Positions 16,526 through 24,909 of a stretch of 35,762 bases of DNA are shown here, in pieces. Position 1 is the first letter of the stretch. Every line of letters starts with the position of its first letter. The notes beneath the pieces are model-generated. The model saw only the letters and a program-made list of their open reading frames with translations. It had not been told where the DNA came from and did not search any database. The DNA is from Trichormus variabilis 0441 (GTDB lineage Bacteria > Cyanobacteriota > Cyanobacteriia > Cyanobacteriales > Nostocaceae): assembly GCF_009856605.1 (NCBI RefSeq), contig NZ_CP047245.1, positions 1-35,762 of the forward strand, read 5' to 3'. A program made the translations under genes and the position numbers.

Positions 16526-18061
16526 TTAAATTTTCAAAATGACTTCTTCAACTTCTGCGTTGCGAATAGTAATCTGATGAACAATCTGGTGATAAATTTT
16601 GACCTTTTCATCTGGAGATAAGGTGTGCCAGATTGCTAAATTATTACCTGCACGGATGATTTCCTCTGTGCTTCTACTGAGAATTGAATCAGAGAGGAAT
16701 GGATTAACTTCCTCGGCAATTTGTAAACGAATTTTCTCCTTAAGCTTTTCTAGGTCTGGGTCAAACCCTGGAATTTTTTCTAGAGCCTCTAGGCGAGATT
16801 CTAACTGTTTTAATTTCTCTGATTTTTCTTGTTCTCTAGTTGCTTGTTGGTCTAATTCATTGGCTAAAGATTGAGAGCGCTGCACTAAAGTATTGATGAG
16901 AGCATTCTCAATATTGCATTTGCGGGTAGATTTTTTATTTCCACAACCCATGCCTGCATATCGACAGGCAAAATAGTAATACATTCCTTTCTTATGCTTG
17001 GCACTTTTAGTAATACACTTTGAACCGCACTCAGCACAAAAAACTAGACCTGTTTGATAAGCATATTCTCGGTAACAAACAGGGTGATTGGGGTCTTGAT
17101 TAAAGCTAAAATGCCCAGTTTTCGAGTTGAATTTGAGAATTTGTTGAATTTCTACTGCTTCGGCATCGGTAATCAGCCTATGCTCTGGATGAGTATCATG
17201 GATTATTTGCCAGTCTTCAGGTTTATTTTTCTTTCTTTTTCCTTTGCTAATAGTAATGCGTTGAAAATAGGCAGTGTGACCACAAAGGACTGGGTTAGTT
17301 AGCCAGTTATTAAAACCTGCATTTGTCCAATGTAATATACTATCTCGACTATTTCTCTTGTGATGTTTTCTGGGTAATCCATATTTGGCGAATATAACTT
17401 TCAAAGCTCGGCTAACTCCTTGAACCTGTAAAAATATATCAACACAATCTCTAGCTATCTGTTTGATAGTCAGACCAGGTAGTTTTGTGACATCATCTTC
17501 GTTATATAGGTCAAGATAATTGTCTGGTCTGTCTGAGATTAGACAAAGAAATAAACGAGTATCTAGTTGATATTTATCCTTAATTACTTGGTAGCCCCAA
17601 GGATAGGATTCACAAGCAGCTCGTTGATTCCGGCGGTGTTGTTTACCATGTCTTATTCGATCTGATAAAGCGTCAGTTTCCCATTCAGCAAGAGAGCCTA
17701 AGACATTTGCCATCAACTTACCCTGAGATGTATTTAAATCAATTTGCTGGTCTAAAATCCTTAGATTGACACCAGCTTTTTGATAAATATCAATACATTC
17801 TCGTAATTTGACTAAGGACCGAGCTTTCCTATCAATTCTTGTGATAATAACTTCATTTACTTGTCGTAATTCGACTAAGTTCATGAGTTTTTTCAAAGCT
17901 GGTCGATTATCGTTACTACCGGATTCAATATCTATAAAAATCTCGGTTGCTCCGGCGGCTTTTAGTCTTGCTATCTGTTGTTCCAAAGCATGAGAATCAA
18001 CAGCTTGTTCACGAGAAGAAACTCTGGCATAGCCTACAATTATTTTTGTTTTCTCAGTCAT
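16526..18061 (-). CDS. Large serine recombinase, XisF-like
   Basis: The 511-residue protein starts with a resolvase domain: GYARVSSREQ with the catalytic Ser at about 15, RIDRKARSL, and LGSLAEWETDALSDRIRHG. A recombinase domain follows (about 195-330), then a Cys zinc ribbon (CAECGSKC...CRYAGMGCG, about 343-375) and a coiled coil (about 390-430, KLKQLESRLEALEKIPG). Size and architecture fit XisF, the recombinase that excises the fdxN element in heterocystous cyanobacteria; that match is from memory. Its ATG overlaps the TGA of a truncated upstream copy (ATGA), so it may depend on translational coupling; its own ribosome site is weak. Possible roles are plasmid integration, excision or DNA inversion. 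Confidence 0.9.
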   Translation of the reverse strand: MTEKTKIIVGYARVSSREQAVDSHALEQQIARLKAAGATEIFIDIESGSNDNRPALKKLMNLVELRQVNEVIITRIDRKARSLVKLRECIDIYQKAGVNLRILDQQIDLNTSQGKLMANVLGSLAEWETDALSDRIRHGKQHRRNQRAACESYPWGYQVIKDKYQLDTRLFLCLISDRPDNYLDLYNEDDVTKLPGLTIKQIARDCVDIFLQVQGVSRALKVIFAKYGLPRKHHKRNSRDSILHWTNAGFNNWLTNPVLCGHTAYFQRITISKGKRKKNKPEDWQIIHDTHPEHRLITDAEAVEIQQILKFNSKTGHFSFNQDPNHPVCYREYAYQTGLVFCAECGSKCITKSAKHKKGMYYYFACRYAGMGCGNKKSTRKCNIENALINTLVQRSQSLANELDQQATREQEKSEKLKQLESRLEALEKIPGFDPDLEKLKEKIRLQIAEEVNPFLSDSILSRSTEEIIRAGNNLAIWHTLSPDEKVKIYHQIVHQITIRNAEVEEVILKI

Positions 18062-18254
18062 AATCTCAGTTTTTTCAAATAATGTCTATTTTTAAAACGT
18101 GGTCTATCGTCCTTACTAACGGATTGAATAACTTGATAAATCTCGGTTGCTCCGGCGGATTTTAGTCTTGTTGTCTGTTGTTTCAAAGCATGAGAATCAA
18201 CAGCTTGTTCACGAGAAGAAACTCTGGCATAGCCTGCAATTATTTTCATTTTTT
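17895..18254. repeat. Direct repeat of about 160 bp at exactly 200-bp offset
   Basis: About 17895-18054 (5' end of the serine recombinase gene) is repeated at about 18095-18254. Identity is very high between 17941-18050 and 18141-18250 and drops at the outer end. This is a partial tandem duplication of the recombinase N-terminal coding region, and it explains the upstream short frame. Confidence 0.85.
18058..18249 (-). pseudogene. Truncated duplicate of the serine recombinase N-terminus
   Basis: The 63-residue frame begins IIAGYARVSSREQAVDSHAL, nearly the same as the full recombinase, diverges after about residue 40 (QVIQSVSKDDRPRF) and ends at a TGA overlapping the ATG of the full gene. It has a strong ribosome site (GGAG, 7 bases before the ATG), better than that of the intact gene. 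It keeps the catalytic Ser but lacks the rest of the catalytic domain. It is either decay debris or a functional leader peptide that couples translation into the recombinase. Confidence 0.7.
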
Positions 18255-18450
18255 TATCTCCTTAAAAACATCAACTTATCTAACAATATAACAACTTTTT
18301 GTGCATATCCACTACCTGCTGGTTATGCACAAATAATGGATAAACAAAACTAGAAGTCCATCAAAATACGTCCAATACATTTAGTAATTGGCTACAAAAA
18401 TATGCAGAATTAGATTGCTTAAATAGCAACTTAACCAACAGGTAAGTAAT

Positions 18451-18479
18451 AAAAAATCAGGCTAATTTAAAGCCTGATT
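18451..18479 (-). terminator. Rho-independent terminator for the minus-strand gene ending at 18537
   Basis: A perfect 9-bp stem (AATCAGGCT 18455-18463 with AGCCTGATT 18471-18479, loop of 7) reads into six T on the minus strand (18456-18451), 58 bases after the stop of the upstream minus-strand gene. Confidence 0.75.
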
Positions 18480-18536
18480 CAAAAATACCTGAAAGTAATA
18501 AATGTCAAATCGTTTTTTGGTATCGGTAAAGAAATA

Positions 18537-19634
18537 TTAAGTCCACTGCCAGAGTATGTAGCCTAATACGTTTATAACTCCTTCAACACGTTGCCGTTTT
18601 TTTGTTCTGCGAGTTTGATGAGGTTGTTCACCCACTGGGATTTCTTGTGCTTTGTAGGGTTGTCCTCCTTGCCAATAAAAATCGTCAATATAAGCTGTTT
18701 TAGCTGCTTTTAATGCCCTAGTATATTGCTGCCAACATTCCGCAAGCTCCCACTGGTGCGATCGCAATGCCAAAATGAAATAACCATACCACTTATCCTT
18801 CTTAAGAAACTTGAGGTATTGCTGCTCCTGTTGTTGATATGTTCCCCGCTCTTTCTCTCGCTTAATCCAAGGGATTTGTTCTAATAAACGAATACGTACC
18901 GCCAGGAAGTCTTCTTGTTGCTCGATAGACAACCACTCAGATTCCTGACAGGCAGGGCCTAAAGCCCAACTGTTTAGGAAAGCGGACTGGTGAATTGAAA
19001 GAAACAATTCAAATGGATTGTTAAATGGATAAACAATATTGCGTTCGGCAACCCATTGCTGAATGTAGCATTCTCCCTCCTTAATAAGTTGATACTCTGC
19101 CAAATCAACGTTGGTGATGAGATCCAAATTGCGGATGCTAGTTTCCGGCAGATATTCCCAGAATAATCCGTGCTTTTCTAGGGGATTTGGAATCACACCC
19201 AAAAGTTTATGAGCAAATAGAACCCCTCTAGCTTGATAAAAGTAATGGTCAGTTTTCAGCCAGTAGCCTTGGTTCTGGTTTTTAGGTAAGACTCCTGCTT
19301 GCATTGGAATTTCACCAATCGCCTTAGCGATGGTAAAAAATTGCTTTCCGTCAGAGGTATCTGGAATGTAAATTTCGACAAAGGGAATGAAACGTCTTTC
19401 AATCCGCAGGCGTTCATCTTCTTCTCTGGCATGGAGTATCCACGCATCCAATCTTGACTTAATAACAGATGATTGCCGACGTAGTTTTTGTGGAGTTTGA
19501 AACAGATATTCGGGAGTCAAGATGAGTGGCAACTCTTGTAAGGCTTTTGGTCTCTGGAACACCGACTCTGCCCACTCACGAATTTCTTCCTCAGTCATGT
19601 TATTGATATTATGAGGTGAACGGTAAAAGTTCAT
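18537..19634 (-). CDS. Protein of unknown function
   Basis: The protein has about 365 residues from the ATG at 19634; a TTG at 19712 or an ATG at 19598 are alternatives, none with a clear ribosome site. It is basic and Trp-, Tyr- and Gln-rich with no TM segment. Features are an early acidic helix (MTEEEIREWAESVFQRP), Arg/Glu-rich AREEDERLRIERRF, and a C-terminal basic tail (TRRTKKRQR). I recognise no family or catalytic motif. Similar sequences appear to be cyanobacterium-specific. It is followed by a good terminator, so it is its own transcription unit, upstream and divergent from parA. Confidence 0.6.
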   Translation of the reverse strand: MNFYRSPHNINNMTEEEIREWAESVFQRPKALQELPLILTPEYLFQTPQKLRRQSSVIKSRLDAWILHAREEDERLRIERRFIPFVEIYIPDTSDGKQFFTIAKAIGEIPMQAGVLPKNQNQGYWLKTDHYFYQARGVLFAHKLLGVIPNPLEKHGLFWEYLPETSIRNLDLITNVDLAEYQLIKEGECYIQQWVAERNIVYPFNNPFELFLSIHQSAFLNSWALGPACQESEWLSIEQQEDFLAVRIRLLEQIPWIKREKERGTYQQQEQQYLKFLKKDKWYGYFILALRSHQWELAECWQQYTRALKAAKTAYIDDFYWQGGQPYKAQEIPVGEQPHQTRRTKKRQRVEGVINVLGYILWQWT

Positions 19635-19712
19635 AGAATTTGCACAACTGATAAGAGCTTTTGGTTTTTGGTTCTGTAATCTACAAAGTGTATGCGAATT
19701 TTTTATCAACAA

Positions 19713-20272
19713 TCGTCTAATTTATTGATGAAATTGGATACTCAAAGAAAGAAGATCATGAGTATTTTGATTTGCTAACCAAGTCCACCAATAGGGTTTT
19801 CATGTCCTCAACAAGTTTTTACTACACTAAAGTTTTTGCAATACAACCTTGATGGAAGGGCAAAGAATTTTGGCAAAACTGACCAAGCCCCTTGCCTACG
19901 GCACGCTGTCGCGAACGGGGCGGGAGGGAACGGGGAACGGGGAACAGGAGGAGAATCAGCCCCGTTCGCGTAGCGTCTCGCAGAGAAGATAAAGGATACA
20001 AGCCCCTTAATTCATTAATGGAGAAAAACAAACATTTGAAACTTCGTGGCGCAAGCCACGAAGTTTCAATACGTCCTTGTACAAATCCACGCCAGGCAAG
20101 CTTATGCCGGGAAACCCGTCCACCGCAACTGGCTCCCTAATTTTAATTATGGGGATTTCCCTGTTGCCTGTTGACTGTTGTCTGTTCCCTTTTAATAGTT
20201 GTATTGTCAGCTACCCAAAGCTACAATCTGCCGTATTAGAAGCTATAAATATTGATATCGCAATTGACACTC
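19713..20272. other. Intergenic repeat-rich region between the unknown gene and parA
   Basis: No gene is convincing here. It holds Nostoc-type interspersed repeats. A 12-bp inverted repeat CGCGAACGGGGC (19910-19921) / GCCCCGTTCGCG (19959-19970) encloses tandem GGGGAAC units. A 13-bp perfect hairpin GAAACTTCGTGGC (20038-20050) / GCCACGAAGTTTC (20055-20067) has a GCAA tetraloop. A CTGTTGCCTGTTGACTGTTG-like degenerate repeat follows near 20160-20185. The parAB promoter should lie in the last ~150 bp, but I cannot assign hexamers. Confidence 0.6.
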
Positions 20273-21046
20273 GTGAGCAAAACCCGCATTATTGCCCTAT
20301 TTAACCAAAGTGGTGGCGTTGCCAAAACCACACTGACTCAAAACTTGGGCTACCACCTGGCACTCAAAAAACGTCGGGTTCTGCTTGTGGATATGGACCC
20401 GCAGGCCAGCTTGACCACTTTCATGGGGCTGGAATCCGACGAATTAGACCAAACTATCCAGCAAGCAATTGTTGACAATCAGCCATTACCCATCCATCCT
20501 GAGTTAATTCATGGTATGGCGCTTGTCCCTGCTGATATTAATCTCGCTGCCAGCGAAATGCAACTAGCAAGTGCCATAGCCAGAGAATATCGTCTCAAAA
20601 ATGCACTTACTACAGTACAGGACAAATACGACTTCATTCTAATTGACTGTCCCCCTTCCTTGGGTTTACTCAGTATCATCAGTTTGACAGCTGCAACTCA
20701 CATTCTCGTCCCCATCCAGTGCCAATTTAAATCATTCAAGGGGACAGAACTTTTACTTAGTACGGTAGCCCAAGTTCGCAGTCACACCAACCCCAATTTA
20801 CAATTTGCTGGGTTTGTTCCCACAATGTTCGATAGCCGCACCGCTCAAGAATCACGCACAGTCAAAGCTGTACAAGAACAACTATCAGATATTGGCACTG
20901 TCTACCCACCTATTCCCAAAACTATTGCCTTTGCCGATGCGTCGGAACGTAGAGTACCCTTAACATTATTTGATAAAAATCATCCCGCCGTCAGCGTACT
21001 CAAAAAAATTGCGAACAGTTTAGATAAACTGGAACTTCTACCGTGA
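20273..21046 (+). CDS. parA: ParA-family partition ATPase
   Basis: The product has about 257 residues from the GTG at 20273, which begins like the parB start (GTGAGCA); a TTG at 20252 would add seven residues. It has the deviant Walker A NQSGGVAKTTLTQNLG with two lysine positions of the ParA type (G-V-A-K-T-T), VLLVDMDPQASLT, and DFILIDCPPSLGLLS. There is no N-terminal helix-turn-helix extension, so it is a short ParA of the Soj/type Ib kind. It forms nucleoid-bound ATPase gradients that position the ParB-bound plasmid. It overlaps parB by four bases (GTGA). Confidence 0.95.
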   Translation: MSKTRIIALFNQSGGVAKTTLTQNLGYHLALKKRRVLLVDMDPQASLTTFMGLESDELDQTIQQAIVDNQPLPIHPELIHGMALVPADINLAASEMQLASAIAREYRLKNALTTVQDKYDFILIDCPPSLGLLSIISLTAATHILVPIQCQFKSFKGTELLLSTVAQVRSHTNPNLQFAGFVPTMFDSRTAQESRTVKAVQEQLSDIGTVYPPIPKTIAFADASERRVPLTLFDKNHPAVSVLKKIANSLDKLELLP

Positions 21047-22005
21047 GCAGCAAACGCAACGAACCCTACGCCGCCATTAAAAAACCCGTCGAACTGCTGT
21101 TTGGCAGCAGTACCACTGCTACGCAGCCTGACAGTACACTCAACGCTACCAGCACTGTTGCCATTGATAAAATCCATCTGCCGACTTCACAACCCCGCCG
21201 CTACTTTGACGAACATAAACTGGAAGAACTATCCCGCTCAATCAAAGAACTAGGTATTCTCGAACCTCTGTTAGTGCGTCCGCTTCCTGGAGGCGATTAT
21301 GAATTGGTAGCCGGGGAACGACGCTACAGAGCGGCAACAATGGCAGGATTAACCGAAGTCCCGATTGTTGCGAAGGCAATGGACGACACAATTACATATC
21401 AAGTGCGCCTCGTTGAAAATCTCCAACGCGAAGACCTTAACACCCTAGAAGAAACCGAAGGTATCCTTGAACTGTTGGCGTTGCGGTTGGCAATCAGCGT
21501 TGACGAAACTGTCAAACTACTGCAAAAAATGGAAAACGAAGCTAAAGGAAAAATTACCCGTAACGTTACGGGTAACTCTCAAACGCTGCTGATTGAGGAA
21601 GTATTTACGGCATTAGGAAGCATGAGGTGGGATTCGTTCGTTCGCAACCGCCTACCTTTACTTAATCTTCCTCCTGATGTTCTAGAAGTAGTGCGTTCAG
21701 GGAGGCTTGAGTACACCAAGGCACGAGCGATCGCACGGGTTAAAGATCAGGAAATCAGAATTGAACTTGTGGAGACAGCCATTGACTATAACCTGTCACT
21801 AAGCGAAATTAAACAGAAAGTCAAAGAAATTGAGCAACAGTCTGAATCACAGTCATCCTCGCCAACTGAGTCAACATCCCTAAAAGAGCGTGTAGATGAT
21901 ACTTGGCGACGTTTCAAAAAAGCTAAAGTGTGGGACGACCCCAAGAAAAAAGCGCGAATAGAGAAAGTACTGGCTCAGTTGGAAGCCTTGATGAAAGAGG
22001 ATTAA
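21043..22005 (+). CDS. parB: ParB-family partition protein
   Basis: The 320-residue protein has the ParB/Srx N-domain: LPTSQPRRYFDEHKLEELSRSI, VRPLPGGDYELVAGERRYRA (with the GERRYRA CTP-binding motif) and VRLVENLQREDLNTLEE. The helix-turn-helix centre follows (about 130-230, FVRNRLPLLNLPPDVLEVV). The C-terminus is charged and helical (DDTWRRFKKAKVWDDPKKK). A 22-bp DNA palindrome lies inside the coding sequence at 21554-21575 and encodes part of a linker (KITRNVTGN). It starts at GTG within the parA stop, so the pair is coupled. Confidence 0.95.
   Translation: MSSKRNEPYAAIKKPVELLFGSSTTATQPDSTLNATSTVAIDKIHLPTSQPRRYFDEHKLEELSRSIKELGILEPLLVRPLPGGDYELVAGERRYRAATMAGLTEVPIVAKAMDDTITYQVRLVENLQREDLNTLEETEGILELLALRLAISVDETVKLLQKMENEAKGKITRNVTGNSQTLLIEEVFTALGSMRWDSFVRNRLPLLNLPPDVLEVVRSGRLEYTKARAIARVKDQEIRIELVETAIDYNLSLSEIKQKVKEIEQQSESQSSSPTESTSLKERVDDTWRRFKKAKVWDDPKKKARIEKVLAQLEALMKED
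21554..21575. promoter_or_regulatory. 22-bp perfect palindrome inside parB, candidate parS/operator
   Basis: The sequence is self-complementary over 22 bases, centred on AACGTT (core CCCGTAACGTTACGGG). Perfect palindromes of 16-22 bp are typical of ParB-binding sites. I saw no second copy elsewhere in the window. It sits in coding DNA, so a chance palindrome or an mRNA hairpin cannot be excluded. Confidence 0.5.
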
Positions 22006-22188
22006 GTAAAAAAAAACACAATCTAGCAACGCTGACGTGCAATCAATTAATTGTTTAAGGTGCAGACTATTTTATATGTAAACTGGAATTAGACTAAATT
22101 CGTAGACTTAGGTATCGTCGCCAGGGATAGAGGACAATAAAGTGTCAACTAGCTCCAAATAAATTCAAGTTATTGTCGAAGAAAAACA

Positions 22189-22599
22189 ATGAAGATTGAG
22201 CAGACTGTTTTAGAGGTTTCAGGAGTAGAAATTACCAAGACTATCTTGGTAGATTTACAAAAACTCTCCTCTTACTCTGGAGAACCAATAGCAGCAGTCT
22301 ACGCAGATAACCTACTGCGTACCATGCGGAAGATGCGCGATAAATTGCCTTTTGACCCCTATACAGAAGTGGTTATGGCCCTGCATGATGCACTGGCATT
22401 TCAAAATCGATGGATTGACTACAATGCCAGTCAATATAAGGGAGTTTGTGAATTACTAACATCCCTAGTCAATCAAGAAACCATCAACAATTCGTCAGTA
22501 GAGGACTCTATTTTAGCTCTAGAAAACTTAGGCTTTGATACCCTACCGTTCGGGGTAAAAATTGATCATGGCTTAGATACAGATGAAGATGAGGAATAA
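22189..22599 (+). CDS. Small acidic protein, candidate antitoxin of the downstream PIN-like gene
   Basis: The 136-residue protein is mostly helical, with a strongly acidic end (DHGLDTDEDEE). No helix-turn-helix or TM segment is evident. It ends six bases before the ATG of the PIN-like protein, the spacing of a two-gene toxin-antitoxin unit. The antitoxin role is inferred only from size, acidity and position after parAB on a plasmid. The 183-bp gap upstream holds a CAATTAATTG palindrome and probably the promoter. Confidence 0.6.
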   Translation: MKIEQTVLEVSGVEITKTILVDLQKLSSYSGEPIAAVYADNLLRTMRKMRDKLPFDPYTEVVMALHDALAFQNRWIDYNASQYKGVCELLTSLVNQETINNSSVEDSILALENLGFDTLPFGVKIDHGLDTDEDEE

Positions 22600-22605
22600 C
22601 ACAGG

Positions 22606-23454
22606 ATGGAGGATAATTCTGCTCCTCAACACTTTTTAGACACTTCGGTTCTACGTTCTCTGCTACTAGGTACGCAAATTTATAAGCAGTATTTTGAATC
22701 TCAATTTACTGACCAACCGCTTTATATCTCTAACTACGTTCAAATGGAGATGAGGCGCAGTTATTTGATGAACCTTATTTCTTTCTACTTTGTACTGCGC
22801 TTAGAAACTATCAACAATATTGGAGATGCCATTGCTCTGTGGAGTAATAGATTTAAGACTAGCGAACTCAAAGCTATTTTACAGCTTATCCCCCAACTTT
22901 TTAGCACGCACCAACTCAACTTTAGCAGTCGCCAAGATAAAGAAACAGCCCTTTCTATTTTAGGAATTTATATCAAACGTTTTGAACTTTTACTCAGGAA
23001 AAAGTTTAACAATACCAACGCTGATGCTACCGCCTGCGCCCGCGCCATTGTAGCACTTAACCTTGATTTGCAAAATGCAGCAGCAGGATTAAAGCAGTTT
23101 GCTGATGAATTTGGAGATGTAAATACTTGTCGAAGCAAATGCCAAATTGACCAGTTTTTGTTAGTGCAGTACCGTTCTGAAATTGAGCAACTAGTTCAAA
23201 TTGCCTCCCAACTACCCAAAAATTCAAATACTAGGGGATTTATCAAAATTGTTAATAATCTAAAAGAGATATTGGCTCAAGGAGCAGCAGCCTGTGACTG
23301 CAAACGTTGTGAAAAGATTGGAGATGCTGTCATTGCTGTCAATGCACCTCGGAATATGCAACTGGAACATACTGATAATTCTTTTGACTATTTATGTCCC
23401 CCGATTAATCAACCTCATTATAAGCATCCTTCAGAAAATCAGATAGTTAAGTAG
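22606..23454 (+). CDS. PIN-like domain protein, candidate toxin nuclease
   Basis: The 282-residue protein begins HFLDTSVLRSLL, a PIN-type first acidic strand (Asp in FLDTS), then YVQMEMRRS with a possible second acidic residue. Near the C-terminus it has CDCKRCEKIGDAVIA and LEHTDNSFDYLC, like the GDA and TxD-x-DF strands of PIN nucleases. A long helical insert separates the two halves and a CxCxxC cluster is unusual for PIN domains. I infer a metal-dependent RNase, probably the toxin of the pair with 22189-22599. The end abuts the IS630-type remnant. Confidence 0.6.
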   Translation: MEDNSAPQHFLDTSVLRSLLLGTQIYKQYFESQFTDQPLYISNYVQMEMRRSYLMNLISFYFVLRLETINNIGDAIALWSNRFKTSELKAILQLIPQLFSTHQLNFSSRQDKETALSILGIYIKRFELLLRKKFNNTNADATACARAIVALNLDLQNAAAGLKQFADEFGDVNTCRSKCQIDQFLLVQYRSEIEQLVQIASQLPKNSNTRGFIKIVNNLKEILAQGAAACDCKRCEKIGDAVIAVNAPRNMQLEHTDNSFDYLCPPINQPHYKHPSENQIVK

Positions 23455-23646
23455 CTAGGCACAATTAAATATAAAACGCTCCAGTGTATATTCACCTGTT
23501 TGGCTACGAGTTTTCATCCCATCGATGACAGCATCGCTAAGTCATACTCATTATCAAACATCTGTCCGGCGATTTCATGAGTTTTGAGTTGATGCCATTG
23601 GGTTTCAATCGGATTCATTTGTGAACAATAGAGAGGCAAGAAGAAA
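23455..23646 (-). pseudogene. C-terminal fragment of an IS630-type transposase, frameshifted
   Basis: Minus-strand translation gives CSQMNPIETQWHQLKTHEIA...NEYDLA. After a frameshift it continues AVIDGMKTRSQTGEYTLERF and stops at 23457. The NPIE block with the catalytic Glu and the TGEYTLERF tail are typical of IS630-family DDE transposases of cyanobacteria. The rest of the gene and the element's other end are missing, so it is a scar. Confidence 0.75.
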
Positions 23647-23832
23647 ATGAACAACCCTTGCTCTTGCCAACGCCATCCCCATATGCTACGACGCGCCTGT
23701 GGTTATAAATTGGTCAATGAGGGACATGACACTCCGTCAATTCAACACTACTTAGGACACAAGAATATTCAACATACTGTTCGCTATACCGAGCTTCAAG
23801 CTAGTTTCTTTAAAGACTTTTGGCAGGATTAA
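23647..23832 (+). pseudogene. C-terminal fragment of a second tyrosine recombinase
   Basis: The reading frame gives HPHMLRRACGYKLVNEGHD, HYLGHKNIQHTVRYTEL and FKDFWQD: the HxLR box (with Arg-Ala-Cys where His-Ala is usual), LGH, and the catalytic Tyr of XerD/FimB-like cyanobacterial integrases. The N-terminal catalytic Arg and core-binding domain are absent, and the IS630 fragment abuts it. It is a truncated remnant, different from the integrase at 10798. Confidence 0.75.
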
Positions 23833-23982
23833 CTTCTTTAACGACCAGAATTTCTCCATTGCTAGACAAAGGCGAATTTAGTCAGTACTCTATCTTATAA
23901 TTAATTCCACCCACCTACTTACTAATACATGAACTAATGACAAACGGGAGCAATGCGATGCAAGTGAGGTGGGCAAGCTCTT

Positions 23983-24112
23983 GAGGCAGGGGAGGCAGGG
24001 GAGGCAGGGGAGGAGAAATAAATTAAGTGTATTTTGAAGTATTTATAGTAGAAAAGGTTACTAAATTCTCTCTTTACTCCCCCTGCTCCCCCTGCTCCCC
24101 CTGCTCCCCCTG
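23983..24112. repeat. Two tandem 9-bp repeat blocks of opposite strand sense
   Basis: Three perfect GAGGCAGGG units (23983-24009) are followed 67 bases later by four CTCCCCCTG units (24077-24112). The second block is nearly the reverse complement of the first, so a long imperfect hairpin can form. This is a common Nostocales short tandem repeat style. The rest of 23833-24309 has no gene I can support. Confidence 0.75.
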
Positions 24113-24309
24113 CTCCAAAAAGCGATGATCTAACATTTTCGCGTTGCTCCCTGACAAACAATCCACGGTAATGCCCATATACTATTTGCTGAAAATTAGC
24201 AATGATTATCTCATTGTATGAGTATGAGCAAAATCACTGATGATGAATAATTGTCGGCTATATCATTTTCTCAATAAAAATATTAGATTTTCGGAAAAAA
24301 ATAGTTAGT

Positions 24310-24870
24310 ATGCTCAGTCAGTTCTTACCAGATGAACCTAATCAACCAACGGAAATAAAAACATCGATTATCAAAATTAGAGGTAAAACATTAATATATG
24401 GCAATGTTGTTTATCAAATACACAACATTGCAAGTATTGGGTTGGTCGATTTGACAACTACAGTTATAAAGCCAATGCCGAAACTTTTTGTCGTTTTACC
24501 TATTATTGGGGTCATATTTTTATTTATTACCTCATACATAGCAAAACTAATAGGATTTTTACTTATAGTTATTGGAGCTTGGTTAATTTATCAACATAAT
24601 CTAAATAAAACTAAAACAACGGAAAGATATGGAATGACCATTTATACCAATAGTGGAACAAAAACAATTCTAACCAGTAGAAGTGAAGATTTTCTTAAGA
24701 AAGTTATCTTGACTTTATACACTGTGATGAATAGTGATGAGTTAAAAGCTGTTAATTTTAATTTTGAAACTTTAGATATGTCTGTTGATAATTCAATAAA
24801 AGTTGGGAAAAATATTGGTTCTCCTTTAAACACAGGACACATTGGCGGAGATGTTGTAAACCAAGTTTAG
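24310..24870 (+). CDS. Two-TM small protein with C-terminal glycine motif (DUF6232-like)
   Basis: The 186-residue protein has a beta-rich N-terminus (IIKIRGKTLIYGNVVYQIHNIASIGL), two adjacent TM helices (about 60-97, LFVVLPIIGVIFLF and LIGFLLIVIGAWLIY), then a soluble beta/alpha segment (YGMTIYTNSGTKTIL). This resembles a family of bacterial short membrane proteins (DUF6232, recalled, not checked). It ends with IKVGKNIGSPLNTGHIGGDV, a motif that begins the next protein almost unchanged. It is probably the first gene of a two-gene unit with 24910-25296. Confidence 0.7.
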   Translation: MLSQFLPDEPNQPTEIKTSIIKIRGKTLIYGNVVYQIHNIASIGLVDLTTTVIKPMPKLFVVLPIIGVIFLFITSYIAKLIGFLLIVIGAWLIYQHNLNKTKTTERYGMTIYTNSGTKTILTSRSEDFLKKVILTLYTVMNSDELKAVNFNFETLDMSVDNSIKVGKNIGSPLNTGHIGGDVVNQV

Positions 24871-24909
24871 CTTAATTTATTCAACATAGAGATAATAAGG
24901 TAGTAAAAC

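Noticed and set aside
19892..20140. Arg/Gly-rich frames between 19.8 and 20.3 kb
   Set aside because: They fall on interspersed repeats and hairpins with no domain or ribosome site.
23934..24161. Minus-strand frame with Gly/Ala and Ser/Pro repeats
   Set aside because: It is translation of 9-bp short tandem repeats and shows no other coding signs.
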